This document shows positions 35,701 to 41,519 of a stretch of DNA of 64,000 bases, piece by piece. Each line of letters starts with the position of its first letter. The stretch's first letter is position 1. The position numbers were made by a program, and so were the translations under genes. The DNA is taken from positions 30,372 through 94,371 of the forward strand of contig JAYPUA010000009.1 of assembly GCA_038133845.1 (NCBI GenBank), in the 5' to 3' direction. The notes under the pieces were generated by a model. That model saw only the letters and a program-made list of their open reading frames with translations, was not told the origin of the DNA and ran no database searches. The stretch comes from JAYPUA01 sp038133845. GTDB taxonomy: Bacteria > SAR324 > NAC60-12.

Positions 35701-36161
35701 TCCACGCCATCGATGCCCAGCGGAGCCCCGGGAGGAAACACCGGGAAGGTCAAGGTCCGAAAGATGGGCTTTCCCGAGACATCGAACTCCTTGGTCTTCT
35801 CCTCAACCGAAAGCGGCACGTCCTCCGGGTTCACGTCAAACAGGAACAGGGACTCGAAGGTCGTGAAGTGCATGTCCTCGCTGGCCAATCCGAGCAGGCT
35901 GATCATGCGCCGCCGGTTGGTCCGTCCCATCGCCGCAAATTCCTGCTTGGCGTACTCGCTCAATTTCTTGAGACGGTCCTCGGAGTAGCTCTTGCGGATG
36001 GCATCGGTGAAGGTGGTCTTCTGCAGGCTCTGCAGAAGGGTACGGATCCCTGAGGCAGCGTTGCCTCCTTGGGGATTGCAAGGGATGTGAGTGTTCAACT
36101 CGGTGAGCAAATCCGTTTGCAGATCGAGTTGAGGTCGGATGGTTTTTCCTGAGTCAGCCAT
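32787..36161 (-). CDS. Class I adenylate cyclase-like giant protein, interrupted by a 100-N assembly gap
   Basis: About 1124 codons including 34 unknown. At about 197-213, TIGSLGGIGHKPDSDMD matches the nucleotidyltransferase GS...DxD motif, close to E. coli CyaA. At about 520-590, EIHFFTN, RKQRAGQ and EGSMAYSLMLNDFL parallel the second CyaA block. NLPKALLNCWWLEMIVVL (about 685) parallels the third. A helical insertion of about 300 residues separates the first two blocks, unlike E. coli. The part beyond the gap (32787-33815) has no recognised domain. 100 N is a placeholder, so true length and frame continuity are unproven; the last part could be a separate gene. Cyclase activity is inference. 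Confidence 0.72.
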   Translation of the reverse strand: MADSGKTIRPQLDLQTDLLTELNTHIPCNPQGGNAASGIRTLLQSLQKTTFTDAIRKSYSEDRLKKLSEYAKQEFAAMGRTNRRRMISLLGLASEDMHFTTFESLFLFDVNPEDVPLSVEEKTKEFDVSGKPIFRTLTFPVFPPGAPLGIDGVERFLPESVKHDQEGGIHYYLKETYPDLVSQFQQSAEKPIKALTTIGSLGGIGHKPDSDMDAQIILDTYPEHHHCWNDGDFFVALVMRVLDDFYKTFWERHLKPEVRKELHSKTTSLLLERYSKGLSQEEQRVVDLIFESSYREEVRKLMQEELKKHPAEEQAKLFHQQLVTTLRDFPDCEFLLPQILQFFAFLKKPAEEMRAQLFRFSLKQVSADKVLGWLTHYYREQFLGNESAQQVLKQADALEAPEPKQREVLLDHIQQNPLIGELVVDFLKEVSGRVSFEYRSKIPEVVQILKSKFTSAGESIGKELVPELWAKLDASFVEHLANLIEAFNDWEAKRREVAIEFPIHQKVYNAEAYLTKKYPTTEIHFFTNILRKQRAGQHTPFLVSPEGSMAYSLMLNDFLLNPATVLCGVQPMPFDLPREFKLFASTGIFSGEDWSLKQYLDPEASLPGETPEEGEEAKDPGAFETFELGKLPNWGETTIPREKFLEHAIPIFLRESEKVSHRNLPKALLNCWWLEMIVVLDKEDEPPTSLTRLLWNPDRRHFVKEKERFKGEIIDALEDMETKYPELVLDPWWLKFTEMFARFESYEQXXXXXXXXXXXXXXXXXXXXXXXXXXXXXXXXXXQDHQKMKNVVMNISDYFKQFKVELDEAWIRKAIMESRVRIAGDPLENVIFKYHFERNFERKPFQVPLPISKSLSIPRNRIKLQFNKDAGRWSFSSVMSRKDAGAGSDNVLPMFNAHLAEGVARSVFSGYVGFGGRSLTSFEKSASNSRHEAAVNPITGQDLFTLAEELQGFFGKMHVKSRELLENVHYIRDIFVACHVNRFNALSLVIRDNLAEQFVISFTIRDIKVPPKIPPNMKMGADEELPRFFMRLNSRQCRMMLLKYLAALKIPMLTKYPPRLKVWVNPGKFDLPVAPKHALIYVNGIANALWPHDGVGTREFLLPPPLETSFDGLGKEAIRLYSEG
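33816..33915. other. Assembly gap (100 N)
   Basis: Exactly 100 undetermined bases, the usual placeholder for a join of unknown size. It falls inside the adenylate cyclase-like coding region. The reading frame happens to stay open on both sides. Confidence 0.99.
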
Positions 36162-36261
36162 GGGGGGTGCTAAAGCTCAAGGGATGGCGGATGAAGCCTT
36201 GGACTTTCCCAGCTATAGCTAAACCTGAGAGAAAAAGAAAAGCCTTTCCTCACAGTGTGCT

Positions 36262-37026
36262 CTACTGGCCTCCTGATGCAAAATCGCTCAGGCGTCCTGC
36301 AAGGTTGGACTGTTGCTGCCCGGCAAGGGGAGACAGTTGCTCCAGCCGCTCCCGGATGAGGCTACTGGACTGCTGGCGCTTGATCTGCACGTTGGGGTTC
36401 GCCAGCTTCGTCGCAGAGACAATGTTGGAGTCATCGACGTCTGCAGGGCGCAGGACTCCGGTCACCGTGGTGATGTAGCGCACCTGATTGCGTTGACGGT
36501 AATCGATCTTCTGTCCCTGAATGAGCATGTTTCCATCGGAGAGCACACGGACCACTCGGGCAGAGATGATGTCCAGCGAGCGGAGGATGCCGTTTTGCTC
36601 CTCCTCGATCTGGTCACGCAGGGTCATCGCTTCCAGGGCGATATTGGCTTGGCCTTCAGGGGTCGTCGTGTCTTGGGTTGCCTGCTTGGGCGGTGGAACC
36701 GAGACGATTGCAGAAAGCTCCCGGATGCTGAACAGGTCACCACGAAACCGCGCCCGGTGGTCGCGGAAGAGGTTCCCGAAGGAGGACTCGTGGGTCCACA
36801 GTGAACCTTCGTAGGCGTTGGAGTCCGGGTTGACCGGGCGGCGGCGGCTCTGGCGGAGCGGGTCGTTGGCCAGTTGGTTCTGCCGCTGCTGCAGCGCTTC
36901 GTTGGCCCGATTTGTGGCTTCAGCCTGAGGAGGTGCGGCTGTCCGACATCCGGTAAGCACGGTGGCAACCATCAACCCGGAAGCCACCAGGCACCGCCAC
37001 ATCAGGCGGGAAGGCTTTGTGAACAT
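36262..37026 (-). CDS. flgH: Flagellar L-ring protein FlgH
   Basis: FlgH (254 aa) forms the outer-membrane ring of the flagellar basal body. It is a lipoprotein: hydrophobic signal then VLTGC (Cys27). Family features: SLWTHESSFGNLFRDHRARFRGDLFSI (LFRD-RA--GD pattern), then EQNGILRSLDIISARVVRVLSDGNMLIQGQK, RYITTVTGVLRPADVDDSNIVSATKLANPNVQI. A typical FlgH ends in a Gly-rich hydrophobic beta strand after this. Here the tail (about 215-254) is shorter and polar, ending LSDFASGGQ. It directly follows flgA and ends the flgF-flgG-flgA-flgH set. Confidence 0.94.
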   Translation of the reverse strand: MFTKPSRLMWRCLVASGLMVATVLTGCRTAAPPQAEATNRANEALQQRQNQLANDPLRQSRRRPVNPDSNAYEGSLWTHESSFGNLFRDHRARFRGDLFSIRELSAIVSVPPPKQATQDTTTPEGQANIALEAMTLRDQIEEEQNGILRSLDIISARVVRVLSDGNMLIQGQKIDYRQRNQVRYITTVTGVLRPADVDDSNIVSATKLANPNVQIKRQQSSSLIRERLEQLSPLAGQQQSNLAGRLSDFASGGQ

Positions 37027-37027
37027 C

Positions 37028-38005
37028 TCAGTTTACTTCTACAACGTTCTTGTCTCGAACCTGCGCGTAGACCACCGTCTTGCTGTCGACATTGCGGACG
37101 GGAATCCGGTCTCCGACCCGGCCCTTCGCCAGAGAGACTCCCTGGGCAGAGAGCAACAGGTTCGGGGTCTCATACACGATGGTCAGGCGATCTCCCTCCT
37201 TGACAATCGGCGGAGTCACCACACTGTTTCCGGCAATCACCTCGTTGGACCCGATGGTCCGAGAAGCGACCTTGCCGACTACGGAATCCTTGTCGGTAAT
37301 GTAGGCAGAGGTCACGCGATCGACGTTGCGGCGCACCTTGACCAGGTCTGCTTCCTCAATGATCTCGTCGCGCTTGATCGTCTCCTTGGCCACATACACT
37401 TCCTTGTAGAGCTTCAGGTAGACCCGGACCGGAACCGTCTTGGCCAATTCACCGTTGACATTCAGCAGTACCTCGTAAGTTCGATAACCGGCCTCCTTGC
37501 CAAACGTGCCCTTCTCGCGGACCTCGTAGCTGATCTCTCCTCGGGGCAGGTACACGTCCCGACTTCGGGAGAGCAAACGCGGCTTGATGTCCTGTTCCGG
37601 ATACTGCTGCTCGATGAACTGCATCACGACTTGGTCCAGGTCCTCTCCGACAACCTTGAGCGCAGCTCGCATCACCTGAGTCGACTCCGACTGGGGAAAG
37701 TCCAGCCGCTCCGGATCCAGCTTTGCCGAGCGAAGCCGGGAGAGCACCAGCGAGCGGGTCACCGTGAGTTTTCGTCCGGGAAGCGGAGAGCGTCCGATCT
37801 TCACCTTGCCCGCGCGCTCCACCAGAGCAAAGTCCGCTCCCTCAAGGGTAGCGATCTCACTCAGGGAGTACTCCTCTCCTTCCACCAGCGCGGTTTCCGG
37901 GAACAGGATGCGGATCTTCTGCTCTTCAGCATACTCCCGCTTGGCGGCCAGCAGCGTCCCTGGAATCAGGAGGCAGATCAGCAAGGAGCGTTTCAGTCGA
38001 CGCAT
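37028..38005 (-). CDS. flgA: Flagellar basal body P-ring formation protein FlgA
   Basis: FlgA (325 aa) is a periplasmic chaperone for P-ring assembly by FlgI. A signal peptide (KRSLLICLLIPGTLLAA) leads a two-part N-terminal region. The C-terminal SAF domain (about 195-320) has VYVAKETIKRDEIIEEADLVKVRRNVD, VVGKVASRTIGSNEVI and VVTPPIVKEGDRLTIVYE. It is longer than E. coli FlgA (219 aa), as in many deltaproteobacteria-like lineages. It starts 12 bases after flgG and its stop precedes the flgH ATG by one base. flgI, its client, is not in the window and may lie elsewhere. Confidence 0.92.
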   Translation of the reverse strand: MRRLKRSLLICLLIPGTLLAAKREYAEEQKIRILFPETALVEGEEYSLSEIATLEGADFALVERAGKVKIGRSPLPGRKLTVTRSLVLSRLRSAKLDPERLDFPQSESTQVMRAALKVVGEDLDQVVMQFIEQQYPEQDIKPRLLSRSRDVYLPRGEISYEVREKGTFGKEAGYRTYEVLLNVNGELAKTVPVRVYLKLYKEVYVAKETIKRDEIIEEADLVKVRRNVDRVTSAYITDKDSVVGKVASRTIGSNEVIAGNSVVTPPIVKEGDRLTIVYETPNLLLSAQGVSLAKGRVGDRIPVRNVDSKTVVYAQVRDKNVVEVN

Positions 38006-38016
38006 TGCTTCAGCGA

Positions 38017-38805
38017 TTAGCGAGTCAGGTTGTTGGCGGTCTGGAGCATCTCGTCGGAGGCCTGAATGGCCTTGGAGTTGACCTCATACGCACGCTGCGC
38101 GGTGATCATATCGACCATTTCCTCCACCAGCGCGACGTTGGACATCTCCAGGAAGCCCTGATTGAGCCGCCCCATGCTGTTGGATCCGGGCGCATCCACG
38201 ATCGGATTTCCGGAGGCCGGGGTGGGCAGGTAGAGGTTCTTGCCAATCGGCGTCATTCCGGCAGGGTTGGTAAAGCGTGCCAGCTGTACACTCCCGATGG
38301 CTTCAGGCTGCGTCTCATCTCGCAGGTAGACGGATACGGTTCCGTCGAAACCGATCTCAATCTTCCGGGTATCCTGCGGAATGTTGATCTCCGGGTCCAG
38401 CAGCATCCCGTCGTTGGTCACCAGACGTCCCAGCCCGTCGATGTTGAAATGTCCGTCCCGGGAGTAGGCCACGATGCCGTTGGGCTGCAGGATCTGGAAG
38501 TATCCGATCCCGTCGATGCTCAGATCCAAGTCGTTCCCGGTGTTCTGGATGTTGCCCTGGGTGTGGATCTTCTCGGTGGCGACGTACTTGACTCCGTGCC
38601 CAACGTGCAGACCAACCGGCACCTGAGTGGAGAGGGAGGACGGCACCCCGGCGGTACGCTCGTTGTGGTAGAGCAGATCCTGGAAGTGGACCTTGCTCTT
38701 CTTGAATCCGGTGGTGTTGACGTTGGCCAAGTTGTTGGCCACGGTGTCGATGTGGCGCTGTTGAGCGCCCATGCCGCTCGCGGCAGTGTACAAGGCTCGC
38801 ATCAT
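38017..38805 (-). CDS. flgG: Flagellar distal rod protein FlgG
   Basis: FlgG (262 aa) is the distal rod subunit. Hallmarks: MMRALYTAASGMGAQQRHIDTVANNLANVNTTGFKKSK at the N-terminus (the ANNLANVNT rod motif), FQDLLYH, the FlgG-specific YSRDGHFNIDGLGRLVT, and the C-terminal LEMSNVALVEEMVDMITAQRAYEVNSKAIQASDEML. Length matches E. coli FlgG (260 aa). There is no cleavable signal, since it is exported by the flagellar type III system. It lies 26 bases after flgF on the minus strand. Confidence 0.97.
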   Translation of the reverse strand: MMRALYTAASGMGAQQRHIDTVANNLANVNTTGFKKSKVHFQDLLYHNERTAGVPSSLSTQVPVGLHVGHGVKYVATEKIHTQGNIQNTGNDLDLSIDGIGYFQILQPNGIVAYSRDGHFNIDGLGRLVTNDGMLLDPEINIPQDTRKIEIGFDGTVSVYLRDETQPEAIGSVQLARFTNPAGMTPIGKNLYLPTPASGNPIVDAPGSNSMGRLNQGFLEMSNVALVEEMVDMITAQRAYEVNSKAIQASDEMLQTANNLTR

Positions 38806-38831
38806 GATGCGTAATCTCCCAATCTCAAAAG

Positions 38832-39605
38832 TTAACCAACTCGTGCAATCGAGATCGCACGTTCGTCGATTCGATCAATGTTGCTGATCGCACGCTGCAC
38901 CGTCTCGTAGGCGCGCTGTGCGGTGATCATTCGGGTCATTTCCAGGACCGTGTTGACGTTCGAATCCTCCAGCATCCCCTGCTTGAGCGAAACCTCCTGG
39001 GCCGGTATCGGGACGTCGTCACTGTGAACCGGAGCGAAGAGGTTCGCTCCCAGCTTCTGCAGATTTTGTGGACGCCGGAACTCGTTGATCTGCAGCGAGT
39101 CCACCACCTGTCCATCCACCACGACCTGACCTCCGGCATCGACTTGAAGCTCGGAGCCATTCACCCGGATCTCTCCGTTCTGTCCCATCAAGGCAAAGCC
39201 GTCATGCGTGACCATGCGCCCTTCACCATCCAGTTGGAAGTTCCCTGCCCGGGTGTAGCGCATCCCTTGAGGCGTGGAGACTGTAAAGAACCCTTGCCCC
39301 TCCAGGGCCAGGTCCAGCTGATTTCCGGTCTGTCGCAGACGCCCTACCGTGAAGTTCTTCCCGATCTCATCCACCTTGACCGTGGAGCGCTCCATCCCGA
39401 CGTACTCGTCCAGGTATTCGTGAGAGAGGAAGCTCTCCTCTGTCGACTCCGGGGCAACCCGCTGGACGGTGGCCAGCACTTCCTTGAAGGCAGCCTGGTC
39501 GGCCTTGTAGCCTGTGGTGCTGGCGTTGGCCAGGTTGTTGGCTACGGTATCCAGTTGGCGCTCCAAGGCTCCGGAAGCGTGAACCAAGCTGTTGATGGAA
39601 GTCAT
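38832..39605 (-). CDS. flgF: Flagellar proximal rod protein FlgF
   Basis: FlgF/FlgG-family protein (257 aa). The N-terminus LVHASGALERQLDTVANNLANASTTGYKADQAAFKE and C-terminus VLEMTRMITAQRAYETVQRAISNIDRIDERAI are rod-type, with MRYTRAGNFQLDGEGRMVTHDG centrally. Compared with FlgG it has a longer divergent middle (about 40-110, EEVLATVQRVAPE region) and its order before flgG supports FlgF. It is the first gene of the minus-strand flagellar set. It diverges from glnA across a 360-base gap that should contain its promoter. Confidence 0.9.
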   Translation of the reverse strand: MTSINSLVHASGALERQLDTVANNLANASTTGYKADQAAFKEVLATVQRVAPESTEESFLSHEYLDEYVGMERSTVKVDEIGKNFTVGRLRQTGNQLDLALEGQGFFTVSTPQGMRYTRAGNFQLDGEGRMVTHDGFALMGQNGEIRVNGSELQVDAGGQVVVDGQVVDSLQINEFRRPQNLQKLGANLFAPVHSDDVPIPAQEVSLKQGMLEDSNVNTVLEMTRMITAQRAYETVQRAISNIDRIDERAISIARVG

Positions 39606-39966
39606 TGCGACGTTGGGCTGTGGGTTTCAGATTCAAAACTCATAGCCCCAGCAAAGCAAAGCCTGTACCACGGCACTGGAGAAGACACCTCGAGGCTACG
39701 ACCTCCTTCGCTGGTGTTCCCCGAGACCTCCTTGAGGAGATTCGCCTATTTTTTGGGCAATTGCTTAAAAAATATGCGAACTTTGTCACTTTTTTATAAA
39801 TTTTATCCTATAAAATCAATTAATTAAACATGGACCGGTTTTTGCTGAAAAGAGACCATGCAGAATCCGCAGGCAGCAGAGGTTGCGCTGACGGGGGCAG
39901 CAGCGTCCGGGAGAGTGATGGTGCTCTTTCGAAGATTTCGCCTCAATCTGAACCAAACAGAGCTTT
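39606..39966. other. 360-base intergenic region between flgF and glnA
   Basis: No convincing protein gene. The half near flgF holds a two-tier hairpin: ACACC (39685-39689) with GGTGT (39713-39717) enclosing GAGG/CCTC, plus CTCCT-TG-AGGAG (39728-39739). The half near glnA is very AT-rich (39746-39825) and holds the likely glnA promoter. A 46-codon frame (39830-39970) overlaps the glnA ATG. No riboswitch was recognised. Confidence 0.6.
39783..39816 (+). promoter_or_regulatory. Possible glnA promoter in AT-rich tract
   Basis: TATAAAAT (39809-39816) is a good -10 element. TTGTCA (39783-39788) lies 20 bases upstream, longer than ideal. No sigma54-type GG-N10-GC element was found here. Identification is tentative. 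Confidence 0.4.
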
Positions 39967-41373
39967 ATGAACACCCAAGAAGTAATGGCGCTCGCGAAAG
40001 AGCACAACGTGGTCACGGTCGACCTGAAGTTCATCGACTTCCTCGGAACCTGGCAGCACATCATGTTCCCGGCTTCGGAGCTGGGAGACGACATGCTGGA
40101 GAACGGCCGCATGTTCGACGGCTCGAGCATTCGCTGCTGGCAGACGATCAACGCCAGCGACATGAAGGTGGTTCCGGATTTGGACACAGCCAAGATCGAC
40201 CCGTTCTTTGCCCAGCCAACTCTCTCGCTGATCTGCGACATCCAGGACCCTGTCACTGGAGAGGGCTACTCCCGAGACCCACGCAGCATCGCCCGCAAAG
40301 CCCAGGCCTACCTGGCTTCCACCGGCATCGCGGATACCGCCTACTTTGGTCCGGAGGCCGAGTTCTTCATCTTTGACAACGTGCAGTACTCTCACGGTCC
40401 GGAAGGAGGCTTCTACTCCATCGATTCCACCGAGTGCCCTTGGAACACGGGCACAGACGAGAACCCGAACCTCGGCTACAAGACCGGACACAAGCTCGGC
40501 TACTTCCCGGTCGCTCCGTTCGACACTCAGCAGGACATGCGGGTGGAGATGGTGCAACTGCTTGAGCAGATGGGCCTCAAGGTCGAGCGACACCACCACG
40601 AGGTGGCCCCAGCCCAGCATGAGATCAACTATCAATTCAACACGCTGGTGAATTCTGCTGACGACCTGCAGTGGTTCAAGTACATCGTCCGGAACGTCGC
40701 CCGCCAGAATGGCAAGACCGCAACCTTCATGCCCAAGCCGATGTTCAATGACAACGGCTCCGGAATGCACACCCACCAGTCTCTGTGGAAAGATGGCAAG
40801 CCGCTGTTTGCCGGAGACGCCTATGCCGGGCTGAGCGAAACCGCGCTCTACTACATCGGTGGTATCCTGAAGCACGCACCGGCTCTGGGAGCCTTCATCA
40901 ACCCGACGACCAACTCTTACAAGCGCCTGGTCCCCGGCTTCGAGGCGCCAATCAACCTGGCCTACTCGGCACGCAACCGCTCCGCAACCATCCGGATTCC
41001 AGTCTCCGATTCACCGAAAGCGCGCCGAATCGAGTTCCGCTGCCCGGATGCCATGGCCAACGCCTACATCGCCTTCTCCGCAATGATGATGGCTGGACTC
41101 GATGGAATCCAGAACAAGATCCACCCCGGAGACCCGATGGACGTGAACATCTACGACTTGCCTCCGGAAGAGTTGGACAAGATCGGCCGCATGCCCCGCA
41201 ACCTTCGGGAAGCCTTGGAGTCGTTGGAGGCAGACCACGACTTCCTGCTCAAGGGAGACGTGTTCACCAAAGACGTGGTGGAGTACTGGGTTGACTACAA
41301 GCTCAACGAGGAAATCAAGCAGGTCGATTCCCGCCCGCACCCACACGAGTTCACCCTGTACTACGGGTACTGA
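39967..41373 (+). CDS. glnA: Glutamine synthetase type I
   Basis: GlnA (468 aa), ATP-dependent ammonia assimilation, a dodecamer in the cytoplasm. It has MFDGSSIRCW, YFGPEAEFFIFD (metal Glu), HHHEVAPAQHEINY, PKPMFNDNGSGMHTHQS, the loop NPTTNSYKRLVPGFEAP and the ATP-site RNRSATIRIP. The adenylylation tyrosine is conserved at position 396 in NIYDLPPEE, matching E. coli Tyr397. This makes it the GSI-beta (adenylylated) form. The gene encoding the adenylylating enzyme, glnE, follows directly after tandem terminators. Confidence 0.98.
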   Translation: MNTQEVMALAKEHNVVTVDLKFIDFLGTWQHIMFPASELGDDMLENGRMFDGSSIRCWQTINASDMKVVPDLDTAKIDPFFAQPTLSLICDIQDPVTGEGYSRDPRSIARKAQAYLASTGIADTAYFGPEAEFFIFDNVQYSHGPEGGFYSIDSTECPWNTGTDENPNLGYKTGHKLGYFPVAPFDTQQDMRVEMVQLLEQMGLKVERHHHEVAPAQHEINYQFNTLVNSADDLQWFKYIVRNVARQNGKTATFMPKPMFNDNGSGMHTHQSLWKDGKPLFAGDAYAGLSETALYYIGGILKHAPALGAFINPTTNSYKRLVPGFEAPINLAYSARNRSATIRIPVSDSPKARRIEFRCPDAMANAYIAFSAMMMAGLDGIQNKIHPGDPMDVNIYDLPPEELDKIGRMPRNLREALESLEADHDFLLKGDVFTKDVVEYWVDYKLNEEIKQVDSRPHPHEFTLYYGY

Positions 41374-41396
41374 CCCCCCTTCGTCCGGGGGTTTTT
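41374..41396 (+). terminator. Rho-independent terminator after glnA
   Basis: CCCCC-N-loop-GGGGG stem (arms within 41374-41379 and 41387-41391) followed by TTTTT, beginning at the glnA stop codon. Confidence 0.8.
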
Positions 41397-41418
41397 CGAC
41401 CTCCGGACCTGCCCTCCC

Positions 41419-41455
41419 GGGTCGGCCGCGGCTCCACAGGCTGGCCGGCCCTTTT
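41419..41455 (+). terminator. Second, stronger hairpin with T-run (tandem terminator or glnE leader attenuator)
   Basis: GGGTCGGCC (41419-41427) pairs with GGCCGGCCC (41443-41451) with one G-U pair, followed by TTTT. It is 22 bases after the first terminator and 65 bases before glnE. Confidence 0.7.
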
Positions 41456-41519
41456 GTCTCCACTTTCCCAGTCAGATCCGGTATCTTTCGGCCTTTTCTG
41501 CACCTGAACCAAGGCCCTC

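Noticed and set aside
39600..39745. Possible cyclic-di-GMP (GEMM-type) riboswitch before the flagellar set, suggested by GCAAAGCC at 39656-39663
   Set aside because: The GCAAAGCC lies on the wrong strand for flgF, and the rest of the conserved core is missing.
39746..39770. A sigma54-type promoter for glnA (TTGGGCAATTGC)
   Set aside because: The GG and GC elements are too close together for the -24/-12 spacing.
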